This document shows, in pieces, positions 36,537 to 36,747 of a DNA stretch of 36,747 nucleotides. The position numbers and the translations under genes are program-made. Within the stretch, counting starts at the first letter, position 1. The number at the start of each line of letters is the position of its first letter. Source of the DNA: a virus; the IMG/VR virus record IMGVR_UViG_3300030329_000056, positions 1 through 36,747 of that record. The stretch is one strand, 5' to 3'. The notes below the pieces were generated by a model. The model worked only from the letters and a program-made list of their open reading frames with translations, did not search any database and was not told where the DNA came from.

Positions 36537-36660
36537 TCAGGTGTCACTGTGTCTGAAATACAACAATGTTGCAAATGTGCAACACAATGGTGTTGCAAAA
36601 TTGTCACACTGTTGCAGACCGGTTACTGTTGCAGGATTGCACCGGTGTTGCAAAATTGAG
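36505..36660. repeat. TTGCA-rich imperfect repeats
   Basis: The near-identical 20-mers at 36505-36524 and 36584-36603 differ at one base (ACAATGGTGTTGCA then G/A-AATTG). GTGTTGCA occurs again at 645-652 of the same kilobase (36645-36652), and GTTGCA several more times. Two ACCGGT palindromes are at 36618-36623 and 36641-36646. With the phased array it fills the non-coding 36317-36747, where I see no convincing gene on either strand. It may be an origin, packaging site or regulatory region. Confidence 0.7.
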
Positions 36661-36676
36661 ACAAGTGTGTGTGAGA

Positions 36677-36698
36677 GTGAGAATGATAATCATTTGCA
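36677..36698. promoter_or_regulatory. Isolated Fur-box-like site
   Basis: The 19 bases starting GAGAATGATAATCATT at 36679 match 16 of 19 positions of the classical E. coli Fur box. It aligns with the cores of the 39-bp array but lies 194 bases after the third core, one base short of five periods. It could belong to a gene to the right of the window. Confidence 0.5.
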
Positions 36699-36747
36699 AG
36701 TAACATATTGGAATTGTTCTAAACTGCTTATTTAATAGGCAAAGGTC

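Noticed and set aside
1-36747. tRNA genes, integrase, repressor or attachment sites
   Set aside because: I looked for cloverleaf-like stretches in gaps and for recombinase or repressor motifs in the proteins and saw none; gaps are too short or filled with the repeats described.

Overview
The window looks like part of the genome of a tailed, short-tailed-type (podovirus-like) dsDNA phage of a Gram-negative, probably marine, bacterium. Evidence: a T7-like replisome (primase-helicase, family A DNA polymerase, T7 gp2.5-type ssDNA-binding protein), flavin-dependent thymidylate synthase ThyX, a short adenosylcobalamin-type ribonucleotide reductase, very long ejection-type internal virion proteins, an SU10-like (DUF5309) capsid with its adaptor, and a T7/P22-like portal and terminase. 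I see no integrase, repressor or tRNA, and no phage RNA polymerase. The polymerase carries Tyr at the position equivalent to E. coli Pol I 762. All this points to a virulent phage. The first gene is cut by the window edge, and the right end holds no matching N-terminus, so the window is not a simple closed circle.

Layout: (1) 1-2.8 kb, plus strand: a Gp88-like fragment, then a run of very small early genes (zinc ribbons, two single-membrane-span peptides, a DUF6378-type protein). Among them, 543-749 is a non-coding regulatory island of nested palindromes. (2) 2.5-11.5 kb, plus strand: DNA replication and nucleotide metabolism. The order is primase-helicase, small basic protein, ThyX, MIP18/DUF59-type Fe-S assembly protein, DNA polymerase, SSB, GIY-YIG nuclease, Cas4/RecB-like nuclease with an Fe-S-type cysteine set, class II RNR and a 2OG-Fe(II) dioxygenase. 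(3) 11.5-12.05 kb: an IbpA-like small heat-shock protein with its own sigma70-like promoter and a hairpin-T-tract terminator. (4) 12.05-36.24 kb, all minus strand and convergent: packaging, head, tail fibre, tail, ejection and lysis genes, read from terS at the right to the lysis cassette at the left. The promoter before terS has perfect TTGACA and TATAAT hexamers with a 17-bp spacer. (5) 36.3-36.75 kb: non-coding, built of phased dyad repeats.

Working together: plus-strand early genes redirect the host and make dNTPs and DNA. The minus-strand late operon, probably read by host sigma70 RNA polymerase, then builds the particle. A 39-residue, 10-cysteine metallothionein-like peptide lies inside the lysis cassette.

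The most unusual items are: the metallothionein-like gene; the 39-bp-phased array of dyads next to terS, which resembles Fur-type boxes yet also shows compensatory arm changes; the Fe-S assembly gene placed among replication genes that include a probable Fe-S nuclease; and the overlapping, mutually exclusive inverted repeats at 620-703. Metal handling recurs in this genome, but linking these items into one system is inference.
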